Position numbers and translations under genes: made by a program. 64,000 bases of DNA from NCBI GenBank assembly GCA_963693315.1, contig OY856186.1, positions 304,993,879 through 305,057,878 of the forward strand. The letters run 5' to 3'. Each line of letters begins with the position of its first letter. The first letter of the stretch is position 1. This DNA comes from Diogma glabrata (taxonomy: Eukaryota; Arthropoda; Insecta; Diptera; Cylindrotomidae). Of the stretch, positions 12,889 through 24,088 are shown piece by piece. The notes under the pieces are model-generated. The model had not been told where the DNA came from. It searched no databases and saw only the letters and a list, made by a program, of their open reading frames with translations.

Positions 12889-13122
12889 GTACAAAAAATA
12901 TGCTAGTGAGTGATTTTTTTGTTCTGGTGTTTGCCGCAATGGCGCTGCAAAAGGGGGAAAAGAAAATAAATTCAAAAAAAATTATATGGGATATCATACA
13001 GAACACAACTTGAATAATTTTAAAAATTATCTATGAAAATTCTCATTTTACTACAATTAAATAATTTAGATTTGTTTATGAACTATTACTGACTATATAT
13101 TAAGCATTATATATAATAGTTT

Positions 13123-13505
13123 ATTATATAACAAGCTTGAGAAGTAAGCTATTATTGACCGAGAAATTTTAAATCTTGATGCACGTAGCGCCACGAGATA
13201 TAATGTTCGAGGTCTATATTAGTCTTCTCAACCGAGGTATATATAAATTTTTTTTATTTACTAACACTAATTATGATATTTGCTGTGATTAGATTTTGAT
13301 ATTAGTCAATTTCCATTTCATTTTTTAAGTATCTTAAAATATCAAGTAGCCTGGAAGTTTAGTTTCATACAAATAAAACGAAACAAAGGAATGCAATTAT
13401 TATTTGTTTGTGTTTTGTTGTTCATTTCAATTAAAAATAAAAGAAAATTTGGGAGTATTAACCTTGGTAATTTTTTGTTATTATTATTGACCTAGGTTGA
13501 GAAAA
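13123..13505 (+). repeat. 380-bp dispersed repeat, copy 1, with foldback head
   Basis: Matches 50681-51065 in the same orientation at high identity. The first ~120 bp (13123-13245) fold on themselves: TATATAACAAGCTTGAGAAG against CTTCTCAACCGAGGTATATA, with a central GATGCACGTAGCGCCACGAG. The remainder is AT-rich and noncoding. Confidence 0.85.
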
Positions 13506-14559
13506 ATAATGACGTAAAACTTTAAAGTTTAAGGGTGTCTGGCAGGGAGTTTCCACGATAGTAAGTGTCTGGCAATGGGTGACGTGACTTCTAATACTAT
13601 CCGGAAGAATATATAAAAAATTAGCTTTTATACTTTCACGAAACTTTGGAGGCCCCTTTGGAACCTGCCCCCTGCCATAGCCACTATGATCCAAACTTCA
13701 TATGTCGCTAATCGTTCGTACCTGAGTAGGGAGTATGCGCAGAGAAACTTTCAGCTTTTATAAAATAACGAAGGTCTGGCCGTCGCGGGCTCTTAGTCTA
13801 TAATCACAATTGCTTTGATATGTTTTGTTCAAAAATCAAATTTTAAATTAAATTCTCTTATTTCGTTTAGTTGAACTTGGTTGATTGTATAGGATGGGGT
13901 TTTTTTATCATCAGGGTTTTTTTTAATAAGAAACTGGATTTATCAATTAAAACAATAAAGATTTATTGTTTTAATTTAAGAAAATGATTTAATTTTTTGT
14001 AATACACAATTCTTTGTCAGAGAATAAAGCATTGTAATCGATTCGTGTTTAATGAATTTTATTCTCTCACAAATTAAAATTCTCGCTCAAATTTAAAATT
14101 TTTGCTTGAGCATAAACTATTTCATTACACACTCATTGATTAAACTACTATTTATCAAATTTTATATCTCGGTGGTTATAGTTTTACACCGATAGAAAAT
14201 AAAAATAAATTTACAACCTAACACAGTACATAAATAAACTTTCTATATTATTTTTTAAAGAGCTGGCAGTTATCCCCATTCATCCCGCAAACCCCCCCCC
14301 CCTTCCTCCCCTACCCCTTAAAATTACATTTTTGTAGTAAAGTTATAAAAAGAAATTAACTGGTATTCACTTACAAAACAAGCAGGGATGTGTATATTTT
14401 TCTCAGTCATATCGTGGGATCAACCTATCCTCGGAAGGAAAATATCAAAAAAGCTGACCATTCAAGGGTTTTGGAGGTTTACAAAAAATATTCCAGATTT
14501 TAAAAATACGGATGATATAAAAGACTTATCAGTCTACAAACCGGGATTTGACTACATAA
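13506..14559. other. Upstream region of brp, no gene seen
   Basis: AT-rich, with a short C-run (about 14292-14302). No splice-flanked coding exon or RNA gene was recognised. The untranslated first exon of brp should lie upstream of 15891, possibly outside the window. Confidence 0.4.
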
Positions 14560-14830
14560 TCACCTAAAAAACAAGACACAACAACGGTTAAGCATCGACA
14601 CCAACAAAACCTCGAGACTAGATAACATCCCACATTTTTTCCTAAAAACATTTTCAATAGAACATGCGTTGACTTTAACTAAAAGTTTACTTAACTCTTA
14701 AAAATCTGTTATTTTATCCTAGTGCTTTGGATAATTCAAAAATTATCAGAAAAATCACTCCCCAAAATTGAACGGGATAGCTCTAATTTTGAGTCAATCG
14801 TTTTACTGCTGGTTATATTGAACAATGTAG
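14560..14830 (+). pseudogene. Weak non-LTR reverse-transcriptase remnant
   Basis: A reading around 14600-14810 gives KTSRLDNIPHFFLKTF, then a LLNS region and NGIALIL, in the order of the jockey-type pattern GPDGIP..LLK, lfN.sl, YRpIsLL. Stops interrupt it. Old remnant at best. Confidence 0.35.
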
Positions 14831-15713
14831 CCCATTGTTGGTACAGGTGGTGAAAGATGGCAAAATGATCGTTGCATATGATTTGCATACCTCAGTTCAC
14901 AACTGATACACTATTGTATATTGTAACGATAAGTGTTTCTTTCATCAATTATTTAAAAAGGTGTCAGATTAATAAATAAACTATTTTCACTCCTAGTTGT
15001 TTAATGTGAAAAGTTTAAATTTGTTCTTTCAAACTTTTGTAATAGTTTTCACTCAACTTTAACGTTGAATGACAAAGCTTTAAAATCGTACAAAACAAAA
15101 TCACAAAAGCTTTTTAAATTTCTCTCCCTATACAATCGATTATTTTAAAAATGTCAAGTAATGAATAGAACAAGTCATTAATAATGAGTAAATTATTGAA
15201 AAATAAATTAAGTGTCTTGTCTGATTAAGCAAACTACAAAAAATACCAAAATAAAAATAAACTATAAAAGTTGTCAGCAAATTTATGAACAACGAACGAT
15301 TTTACAATGGGAAATTAAAATAACTTGGTGCCATGTTGCTGCTCATTTGTGACTTTTGAGAATTTATGCTTTTTATTATCATTAATTTTGATTTTTATAG
15401 AAAAACTATTTCATTTATAATCATGGTTTTCGCATTTGTAGCTTAGCATATATGTATAACTCTATATAACTTAAGTTATGAGTTGATGGATCATTTAATG
15501 TTGTATAGGGGGATGAGTTTAGTTGTTTAATCTATATTTTAATGTTTGATTTATAATATGGATTCTTAATTTAGCGACCTACGTCATCTAACTGTTGATT
15601 TGTGTCGTAACATTTATCATTTACCGGGTAGAATTCAGCTCAGCAATGCAGGCTTAAAGCGTTATTGTAATGTTACAAACATTTGATGATGTGCATCTCA
15701 TTCGATAAAATAG
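14831..15713. other. Intergenic or 5' intronic region, no gene seen
   Basis: AT-rich. Nothing recognised apart from short direct repeats. It ends at the TATA-like motif described next. Confidence 0.35.
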
Positions 15714-15742
15714 TATAAAAGAAAGCAGTGAAATTTCAGAGA
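15714..15742 (+). promoter_or_regulatory. Candidate core promoter upstream of first coding exon
   Basis: TATAAAAG at 15714 with an initiator-like TCAGAG whose A is about 25 nt downstream (near 15739). Spacing fits an insect TATA/Inr promoter. However, a good splice acceptor at 15889-15890 implies a spliced 5' UTR, so this would need its own short leader exon. Speculative. Confidence 0.25.
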
Positions 15743-15895
15743 GGTTTACTATATTAACCGAAATGTTTATAAGTTCGACCTTATATATGTTCGACCTTAT
15801 GAATACAAATACATATGTCAAAAACGAGTCTCGTTCTTACTCTGTTCTTAAAATAAAATTTTTATTAATTTTGTGTTTTTATAATTGCAGATAGG

Positions 15896-15912
15896 CCGCG
15901 GATTTTCCGCGG
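15896..15912 (+). promoter_or_regulatory. GC hairpin just before the brp start codon
   Basis: CCGCGGA, TTT, TCCGCGG: a perfect 7-bp stem with a 3-nt loop. It begins 5 nt after the splice acceptor and ends 6 nt before ATG at 15919. In such AT-rich surroundings it is conspicuous and could slow scanning ribosomes or affect acceptor use. Confidence 0.7.
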
Positions 15913-15918
15913 TGTATT

Positions 15919-16060
15919 ATGTCTCGGGAAGCCTACAATTCAGTACCGGCCGTGAATTCAGGCAACAGAAGTCCAGGGCGTTCTAGTAGAAGGCTAACCG
16001 AATTACCAACCGTTGATCGTTCACCATCTAGAGACTACGGCTCCCGAGGCAGCCCGTTAG
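15919..16060 (+). CDS. brp: brp coding exon 1 (residues 1-47, phase 1 end)
   Basis: The exon starts at 15891 after the acceptor ATAATTGCAG, giving 28 nt of 5' UTR, then ATG at 15919. It encodes MSREAYNSVPAVNSG, then NRSPGRSSRRLTELP and DRSPSRDYGSRGSPL. The RSPGRS/R-rich pattern matches the N-terminal head of the ELKS/ERC family. The donor is TTAG|GTAAGA at 16061, leaving one base of a Gly codon (phase 1). The Ser-Pro and Arg-Ser sites are plausible phosphorylation targets. The open frame would otherwise run into the intron to 16182, which reads as noncoding. This start is chosen because it is the first ATG of the exon and gives the family-like head. Confidence 0.9.
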
Positions 16061-17111
16061 GTAAGAAAAAAATTAAATTTCCAAATATCAATTTACATGA
16101 GCAAACTTATTCCATTTGTTCATTTTATAACAGTTTCAGTTATTTATTATTGTTTTCTTTGATTTTTTGTCAAGAGTTGTAAATACAAAAGAGACAAACA
16201 AAAACTATTTCAATTTAAATTCATAAATGGTGGCGCCAATATATTTGCTGTTCTAGTTTCTGTGTAATTTACCAAATACCAAAATAATCTACAGATAATA
16301 AATTAAATAAACTTTAGGAAACAAAACTTATCTTTAAAAAAATAACCGAAAATATTCTGTAATTTTTCGATATGTTAACATAATCCTGATGCTGGCAACA
16401 AATAAAATTATAAAAAAGCAGTTATGTTAACGCTCATTTAAAGGAGTAACATATATGTGTAAGCAACATTTCTATAAGTGTTGAATTTATTTTTTTAATG
16501 CAGACAAACCAATATGCTAAAAAAAATTTAGCTTTGTAATCCAGTTATTTTATTGAGCTAAGAAAAAATTTATATCCATTCCATTTTTTTAAGTTTATTT
16601 ATTTTATTAAAGTTTTGTTTGGCTTTTCTGTTTATCTTCTAAATTCTACAAAAAAAACATCTGGGTTATACCAAAAAAAATGTAATCAAATCCATTTATT
16701 CACAATAAAGTTTGTTGCTTTTTATTCTATCGAAACATATTGAAACTCTTGACACAAAATTTTTTATATTTATTTTTGTACTTGCTTAGTATCTTAAGCT
16801 TATAAAAAAGTTTATACAATTTTTTTTTTCTTCAGAAAAAATAAAATAATGCTTTGTATTCATGCATGCCTATAGTTATGAACATTTTGATTTCGATTTT
16901 TTCTTATATTGTAACATATTTTTGTTGCGTGAGTTCATACTCAGCCAATCAGTCAATCTGGACTGAATGGAAACGAGTTGGGTTTAATTTGTTTATGTTG
17001 AAACAGGTACGAATATATGTTGCAATCTAAAATATTTCTTTTATGTTTATAATTTTTGTTTTTTTCATCTTTCTGTTTATTTTTTCTTCAAACCATTAAA
17101 ACTGTTTGTAG
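16061..17111 (+). other. brp intron 1
   Basis: GTAAGA...TTTGTAG. AT-rich, phase 1. No repeat family or internal exon recognised. Confidence 0.85.
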
Positions 17112-17339
17112 GCCGTAAAATTCGTCTAACACGATCTGGCAATTCCTCCCCACTGCACTACGGTCCTATTCATCACACAACAGCTAATACATCATCATCT
17201 TATCATCATAACTCTATTGCAGCAATGGGTAGTCCCTATTATAGAGATATGGATGAACCAACCAGTCCAGCTGGTGGAGGACATCATAGAAGTCGAAGTG
17301 CTAGTCGACCACCAATTTCACATACTATAGATTATCCAA
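17112..17339 (+). CDS. brp: brp coding exon 2 (residues 48-123, phase 1 both ends)
   Basis: 228 nt between TTTGTAG| and CCAA|GTAAGTG. It encodes GRKIRLTRSGNSSPLHYGP, a Ser/His-rich stretch, then AAMGSPYYRDMDEPTSPAGG, HHRSRSASRPPISHT and IDYP. The MGSPYYRDMDEPTSPAG block is, to my memory, where Drosophila Brp is annotated to begin, so here it is preceded by about 85 extra residues. Phase 1 at both ends makes the exon skippable in frame. No coiled coil is predicted; this is the flexible, basic head of the scaffold. Confidence 0.95.
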
Positions 17340-17980
17340 GTAAGTGTTAATTTTTTATTATTATATTTCATCTATAAGAGGAAAATTTTATAGCAGTAAT
17401 TAAACTTTTTATATTAATTTGTCGAAAATAATGGGATTACAAAATATGTGATCTAAAACCAAAGTATGTATAACATTAGTTTGTGGTCAAAGGCGCATGT
17501 AAAAAACTAAATGTTTTAACCAATGACATAGAAACAACTGAGTTACAAAAATGAAGAAGGAAATAATTTTTAAAACTGTCATTTTAAAAAAGAACAGTAG
17601 ATTGCTAAAATCCTATGATCTAAGAAAATACTCCTTACCTGATCTTGGGTTAACGTTTTCGAAATATATTATTTTTTGTTCAGTTTTTTTTTTTGATTTA
17701 AATCAAAAACCATGGAAAATATGTTTAAGATATTCGCAATCATAGCAAATTACCACTCTTTTCAGACCTTTACTCCACTTTTGTAATTTGTTTCAATTTT
17801 TTCGAGGCATTCTGATCAAGGTTTATTGCAATCCAGTTGTTTTTGGTATATCTGTCATGTTAAGGGTCATTCTTCATCTCCTCAAAGTAGGATGGGTGAA
17901 CTATATTTATTTCTAGGTAAAAAATTTTTCTTCAATATTAATTTGAAAAAAATCTTAAATTTTTTTACTTAAAATAGCAG
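17340..17980 (+). other. brp intron 2, proximal part
   Basis: Start of the 17.4-kb intron. Noncoding AT-rich sequence; the small open frame at 17551-17745 has no recognisable domain. Confidence 0.7.
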
Positions 17981-18107
17981 ATTATACACCAAGGGAGAAA
18001 AGGGCATGTTTTTCGCCCCAAATGTGTTTGGAGTCCGAGGGCGAAGCCTGAGGGTTACAAATCACTGAGAGAGATGACATGCTCTCTCCCGAGGTGTATA
18101 TACTATA
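17981..18107. repeat. Short foldback element with GC-rich centre
   Basis: Arms TATACACCAAGGGAGA and TCTCTCCCGAGGTGTATA face each other around a centre reading GTCCGAGGGCGAAGCCTGAG. Same architecture as the foldbacks at 13123, 21961, 32372 and 50681. Confidence 0.6.
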
Positions 18108-18181
18108 TTTTGCATGAACACAATGAAATTATGATACTAAAAACTAAATGTAAAGAAAACGAACTCATGTAAAGAAAACGA

Positions 18182-19818
18182 AAATTTTTAATTTTCATCA
18201 TAGTTGATAGTAGTCGGTTTTTATACAAATTTGTTTGAATTTATCGTAAATATTTCTGTTTCAATGAAAACTATCTATAGCTGTGTTTTTTTGTAATTCT
18301 ATATAGAACATAATTAAAATTTTCAATACGATTTGACAGCTAAATAGTTCTGTAGAATTATTACAGAATTAATTAGTTGTCAAATCGTATTGAAAATTTT
18401 AATTCTGTTCTATATAGAATTACAAAAAAACACAGCTATTGTTGTCATGGTTTGTTATTTTTTTATTCCCTAGGGAGTAAAACATCCAATCCGCTTATAT
18501 ACAACTGTTAGATAGAAATTGTTTTTGCACGAGTTGTGTATAAAGTTCAATTCCGCTCCCTTATTTGCAGGAGCGGATTGCGTCTTTCACACCCCATGAC
18601 AACAATGTAGTCCAGTGCAGATACCATAAAAACAGGCAAAAATGGAAAAAATTAGTAACAGCGTGAAAACTTTTGGATAAGGAAGAAAACATTGCGCAAA
18701 TGATGGGAAACATCAATTAAAAAAGGTGATCTGAGTTACAAGGATGGGGTGAGCTTTTAGATCCTGGACCTTTTATCGAAAAAAGTTTAAAGTAAAAGTT
18801 TTAGGTAATAAAAAGGTCTATAACTTTTATATGAGCTTTTCACCTAACCTAAAATTTGCCGTGAAAATCGAAAAAACAGAGAAGAAAAGGTATGACCTCA
18901 CCAATAATATGACCTCATTTTCACTCAAAAATTCTCCTGTGTTGGAAACAGTTTTTTCAAAAACATCAGTTATCTTTAGTTATGTTGAAACGTCTACTTT
19001 TAGATGGTGTAAAAAATGAACATTACCATGGTATTTTTGTATATTAATGTATATTTTAACAAATAAGTAATAAATACAATCGTTTAAAAAGAACTCTTTA
19101 AAATCAAGTTTATTCAGTTTTTCGCATTTCCTGGAAAATGTTTCCGTGATTATGTTATGTTAATGTTTATTTTTTTTTTTTCACCATCTAAAAGTAGACG
19201 TTTCAACAAAAATTAAGATTACTGATTTTTTTGAAAAAGACTATTTTCGTGTAAAATGAGGTCACTTGTTTGTTTTGAAATCAAAATCAAACGTAAAAAT
19301 AAATATTTTAATTCCAAAAAATTACAGCGTATTAGGGACATAATAAGGTACGTTTTCACCAAATTGAGTGAAAAAAAAATTTGTTGCTGGGAGATAAAAA
19401 TTAAAAACGAAAAGAACTTTTTTTGTCGGTTTTTTCTATTTTCACGGCAAATGTTAGGTTATGTGAAAAATAGTCCTTTATAAAAGTTATAGACCTTTTT
19501 ATTACCTACAACATTTACCTCACACTTTTTTCAATAGAAGGTATAGTTTCGCTGAAAATCGTGAAAAGCCATTTTCTACCCCTAAAAACTTACCCAATTT
19601 CACCCTCGTAATTCGGATCACCTTTAATTTATGTTTCCCATCATTTGCGCAATATTTTCTTCCTTATCCTATACTTTTCATGCGTTACTAAGTTTTTCCC
19701 CGAACAGAAAGCTATTTCACTGGTCTAATGATAGTTTTCATGGAAACAGAAATATTTACGATAAATTCAAACAAATTTGTTTAAAAGCCGACTACTATGA
19801 TTAAAATTAAAATTATAA
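18182..19818. repeat. 1.6-kb foldback with nested insertions
   Basis: The left arm (18182-18276 and about 18611-19010) pairs with the right arm (about 19180-19818); landmarks are CAAATTTGTTTGAATTTATC, GCGCAAATGATGGGAAACAT and the central CCATCTAAAAGTAGACG. The left arm alone is split by 18277-18610, which contains two adjacent palindromes (18277-18439 and 18438-18606). The arms differ by many substitutions, so this is an old element. Open frames inside are arm sequence, not genes. Confidence 0.8.
18277..18606. repeat. Two adjacent palindromes inserted in the larger foldback
   Basis: First: ATAGCTGTGTTTTTTTGTAA at 18277 against its complement ending 18439, ~77-bp arms with a few-base loop. 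Second: ATTGTTGTCATGG at 18438 against CCATGACAACAAT ending 18606, containing a further hairpin CCGCTCC...GGAGCGG (18553-18576). Absent from the matching right arm of the host foldback, so it is a later insertion. Confidence 0.75.
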
Positions 19819-21960
19819 AAAAAAATTGGCTTCTTAATCAGTAAATAAGTATTTCAATATTGTTTTTTTATTGTGGTAATGTTTTTGGGATATTGCACGA
19901 GTATTCAAAATTAAAATTAAAGATGTTGAACTGAAATATAAATTTTTAACACAGTGTTGAGAGGGTTCAGCACAAAGTACGACGAAAAACGTGAAAATTA
20001 TTCTTAAAAGTGAGGACAGAGAAGTGATATTTAGAAGTGCACCCAGTAAGAGTCATTTTTTTAAGTTGCCACCTTTTAAATCTAGCGCGCTTGACCTTGA
20101 ATAGAGGTCAAAATTTAAAATCACGGATAAATCGTATAAATTATATGATCATTCTACTTCATAAAACCATAGGTCACCCAAGACATTTTTTTAATATGGA
20201 TTCTACTTGGTACTAGGTAGATGTTAGCATAAATAATTTAGGGGCTCACTCCTGGCTTTGAGGAGCAAGGTCATTTGAAAATTTGTTTTCGTTGTCGTTT
20301 TTTGCCTTGTTATCTGGCTAAATATCTGCTAAGCCCATGGGTGACCCACAGCTATAACTATTGAACTAATTACAAAACATTTGGAAGTACTTAGGAAAAT
20401 TTAAAACAGCATGAGTAACTCTTGGCTTTAGTAGCTACACGATCTCAAAGTTGATAATTTTTCAAAATAAGGTCAAAGTTCAAGGTCAATTACTCTAGAG
20501 GCCACGAGTCAATAAGTTTGATAAATAACTGTAATTATGTGGCGATAATTCCAGTTCGACAACAAAATTGCAATTTAATGATATCAATAATAAATTAAAT
20601 AACATTTGTCTAATAACAATCTTGATCAAAGGAAAATATGGAAAAATTACTAACGCACCCAGCACAACAACCTGCTGGGCAAATAATTCACCACATAACA
20701 AAATGTAATAGATTTTTTAATTGTCAAAACCTCCATCTGAGTTTTCCAGTAGATCTCCTCCATGTTTTTATAAAATTATGTAATAACCTTGCTTTTGCTT
20801 TAAAAAAATTTATGTTGAAATTTTGCTAAAAAACAACACAAACATTTATATATCGATAAATCTGAAAAGTATATTTCTCTGAGGCCCTATTGCCGAACAC
20901 ATATTTGTCAATCGAAAATATTGTCAATTTCACCAAAATGCTTAACAACTTTGTATAAAAATGGTATTCTGTAACTGAAATTTGTGTATCCTTCGACACA
21001 AACCAATTATAACAAACTTTTACAAAATTATAACAGATTTTTGGTACTAAATTCGTAATTTTAACAACTAACTTTTTTAATCTTAAAAGATGCAAAATAA
21101 AATAAAAATATATTTAATAAATAAATATGTTTTAATGATATTTATATAAAAATATGATTATTTAATATTATTAAACTTAATTTTGCGTTATAAATTAATT
21201 TTTACGCCAATCGATGAAATTTGTATCACACAAAACATAAAGCAAAATTGTGATTTTGACAGTAACTATATTGTTCTTGCTAGATTCACAATATTGTATT
21301 GAATTTTCACCAAATTGGTGTTACATAATACGAAATTCACAATATTGTGTGAATTTACAATATTGTGATGACATTTATATGTTCGGGAATAGCCCCTGGC
21401 GTTTGTATAATTAATTATTCATTTATTCACCTAATCTATCACCTAATTTAAAAAGAAAATCGATCGTAAAAGCGGTTCATATAAAATTGGCGAACAGACG
21501 GATATAAACTATTTGTAATCTTCGGGTCAAATTATTAGTGCAACCATAAAGTTTATTTTGCTGACAATTCAACTCATAAAATAAAGTTTCAATAAGGTCC
21601 AATCAAAACGCTTCATTTACTATTTTTTAGCAAATCAAAACGATTTGTTTCGATTATTTTTTTCTGTTAGGAAGGAATAGCGAATATTTTCGAATATTTT
21701 CCGCCTACTTAATATATTAATTTAAAACAAAAATGCACATACAAAATTATGTGAAAATGCAATTTGCAACTAGTAAAAATGTCCGTTTTCATTCATAAAT
21801 GATTGCATGTTTATGTTTATTTGTTAAAAATAAATTACAAATTTATAACATTTATGCGCCTACTAAGATGAAATAATATTTAATTTTGTTTGACAACAAA
21901 GGATTATGTTGTATGAAATAATGTTACTATTTCTGTTCGTTAAATTGTCTGCTAAATACA
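19819..21960 (+). other. brp intron 2, no gene seen
   Basis: AT-rich. Contains moderately GC-balanced stretches near 20040-20500 (repeat-like, family not recognised) and repeated TTCACAATATTGTG-type short palindromes near 21290-21370. Open frames at 20495-21095 have no recognisable domain. Confidence 0.5.
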
Positions 21961-22113
21961 ACTCGTCATCAAATTATTAGTCGATTATTTTTCAACATTA
22001 CCACTCATGCCATTTGAGGTCAAAAATTTCCCTCGTGCGCTACGCGCACTCGGGACCTCAAATGACATTCGTAATAATGACTATGAAAAATAATCGACTA
22101 TTATTTGACGACT
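21961..22113. repeat. Foldback element with GTGCGCTACGCGCAC core
   Basis: Arms ACTCGTCATCAAATTATTAG and the ...TTATTTGACGACTCGTGA side pair over ~60 bp. The centre CTCGTGCGCTACGCGCACTCG is itself palindromic. Confidence 0.75.
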
Positions 22114-23460
22114 CGTGATATTATATATGAAAATTTATTCAAAATAAAAAAACTGTCAAAGATGCTTTGTTAAATTTGCTTTTAATCAATTTTAATATGA
22201 TTTGTTTTCAACATGATTTCAATAAATTTGCTTAAAATTAATTTTAAAGCAATACCTACGATATAAAATCCATATTTTTTAAAGAATAGGTGTTTACAAT
22301 TTTTTATTAATTATCAATTATTTTATTTCACGCCATTTGCAATAATCAATGAACATTGCCATACTATATTTTCAAGAGTTATAACAGACAGGACAAATTA
22401 AAAATTATTAAAAATTATTTTATTGAGACAAATTTCCACTGCCTCTGTAATGTCGTCAACTGTAACTTCTAATATATAACTCTGATTCAATCATTCCAAT
22501 TATCTAGAACAGAAATGATGAAGCAACAATTTCTATCATACAAAAATAAAACAGAAACTATAAACAAATTAAGACGCAGCTTGCAGAAATAAAATAAAAT
22601 TGGGCATATCCAATAATTCATTTAATGATAACTCACTTAATCAACCGACGCACTGTCTACCTTTTTATTAAAGTCTCTACATCTGTGTAGCATAATCTAA
22701 GAATTCATAGATTGGAAATGCTACCGTTGACTAAGTAGAGTTCATCCGCAAACATCCCTACAAGGTCAACCCTATGCATAACAACTGTGATTGTTTTGAC
22801 TTTTGTTACAAAAATAAAGAAGAAATAGCAGTTCTGTCTCAAGTCAACCTCGACTAAGGAGATCTCTCAATACAATTGAAAAAAAATTTACATGAACAAA
22901 AACTTACTCTCACGTGCCTCCAAAATGAATCCCGTGGCTGCTTTCAAAATGCCTGTTGGAAGATTGTTGTAGCTTTCTCTGATTTGAAATATTAGAATAT
23001 CCAATGGAAACTATTGCACTATTAATACTGTTGCTACTATTAATTAAAAAATATTGACATCCAACAAAATGTTGACGCCTCCGGATCGGCAGTGGTAACA
23101 ATAATAATGATGTATTTCATAATTAATTTGATTATGAACTTATAATGATAAAATCGGACACATTGATCGATGTTTTTACTAGCGAGAATATTCTATCTTT
23201 GTTTCTTTTTTATATATATTGGTAAATTTTACGCCCAATAATTATTCAATCTTTCTATCACATGGTCTCAAAAAACAGTTGAATCATAAACATAAACATT
23301 TCTTTTCTCAATCAAAATACATCCCTTCTAGCTAGCGCTATTTTATTGTAAAAAAATCAATACACATATCAACACGAAATTCAATGGCTACAATTTCGTA
23401 TTTAATCAATGCACAACCCCAAACTCATTAGCAAGGGAAATTTTGATGAAAGTTTAATAA
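22114..23460 (+). other. brp intron 2, mostly unannotated
   Basis: AT-rich sequence. A fragment at 22712-22772 matches the composite repeat (11361-11830). A minus-strand open frame at 22910-23101 has no recognisable domain. Confidence 0.5.
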
Positions 23461-24088
23461 TGTAACGACTCTGCGTCGGTTCTTTTCGATTATTGAGCAA
23501 ATACGACAGTAAAAAGACAGATCTTTAGTTAACAAAATCTCAAACTTTAATTATCAACCAGTTACAGTAACTTCCGATTTTAATTACAATAAATTCCAGG
23601 GTCTCCAATTTATGTACGATAAACTTCAACGCTTTTCATCAATCTGAATCAATAATATTCGGAATCGTAAAATCTGTATTTACTATTCCACTAAGTTTAA
23701 ATTCTCTCACTATTAGTACCCAGGCTCAAGTACCACCGATTATTCCTTATACTTGCGAATATTTATAAACACTTTTAATTGCAAAAGTAAAACTGACCAT
23801 CTGATATTTTGTTCGCTTATTTATATCCAAAAACAAATAAGCAGAAACGTCTGGTAACTCACTGTAGTTTCTAGTAATCAATATTACGTAGTACGTACAT
23901 CAAGAATAGACCACACCTACTTTCATTAATGTAAACATTTGTATTAGCGAATTTAATTTGCATTTATGCAAAATGTATTAGTTAAAAGAAGTTAACTTTT
24001 AATTCATCTTTGCCATAGTCTGAATGCAGAATGTATTGGTTATTTATGAGTAAATTAAATTAACCCATTCTGGACGAAGTTTATTATA
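23461..24088 (-). mobile_element. 3' LTR of a gypsy element
   Basis: 628 bp starting TGTAACGACTCTG and ending TTATTATA (TTATTACA in the other copy). The distal 337 bp are repeated at 25831-26383. On the minus strand the preceding internal sequence AATGGAGGACAA is a plausible polypurine tract. Confidence 0.75.

Noticed and set aside
16061..16182. Extension of brp exon 1 to a stop at 16182
   Set aside because: Follows a consensus GTAAG donor, and the peptide becomes intron-like; splicing to 17112 restores the family sequence.
22910..23101. Minus-strand 63-codon frame with possible splice signals
   Set aside because: No recognisable domain and no consensus donor and acceptor pair that would make an exon of it.
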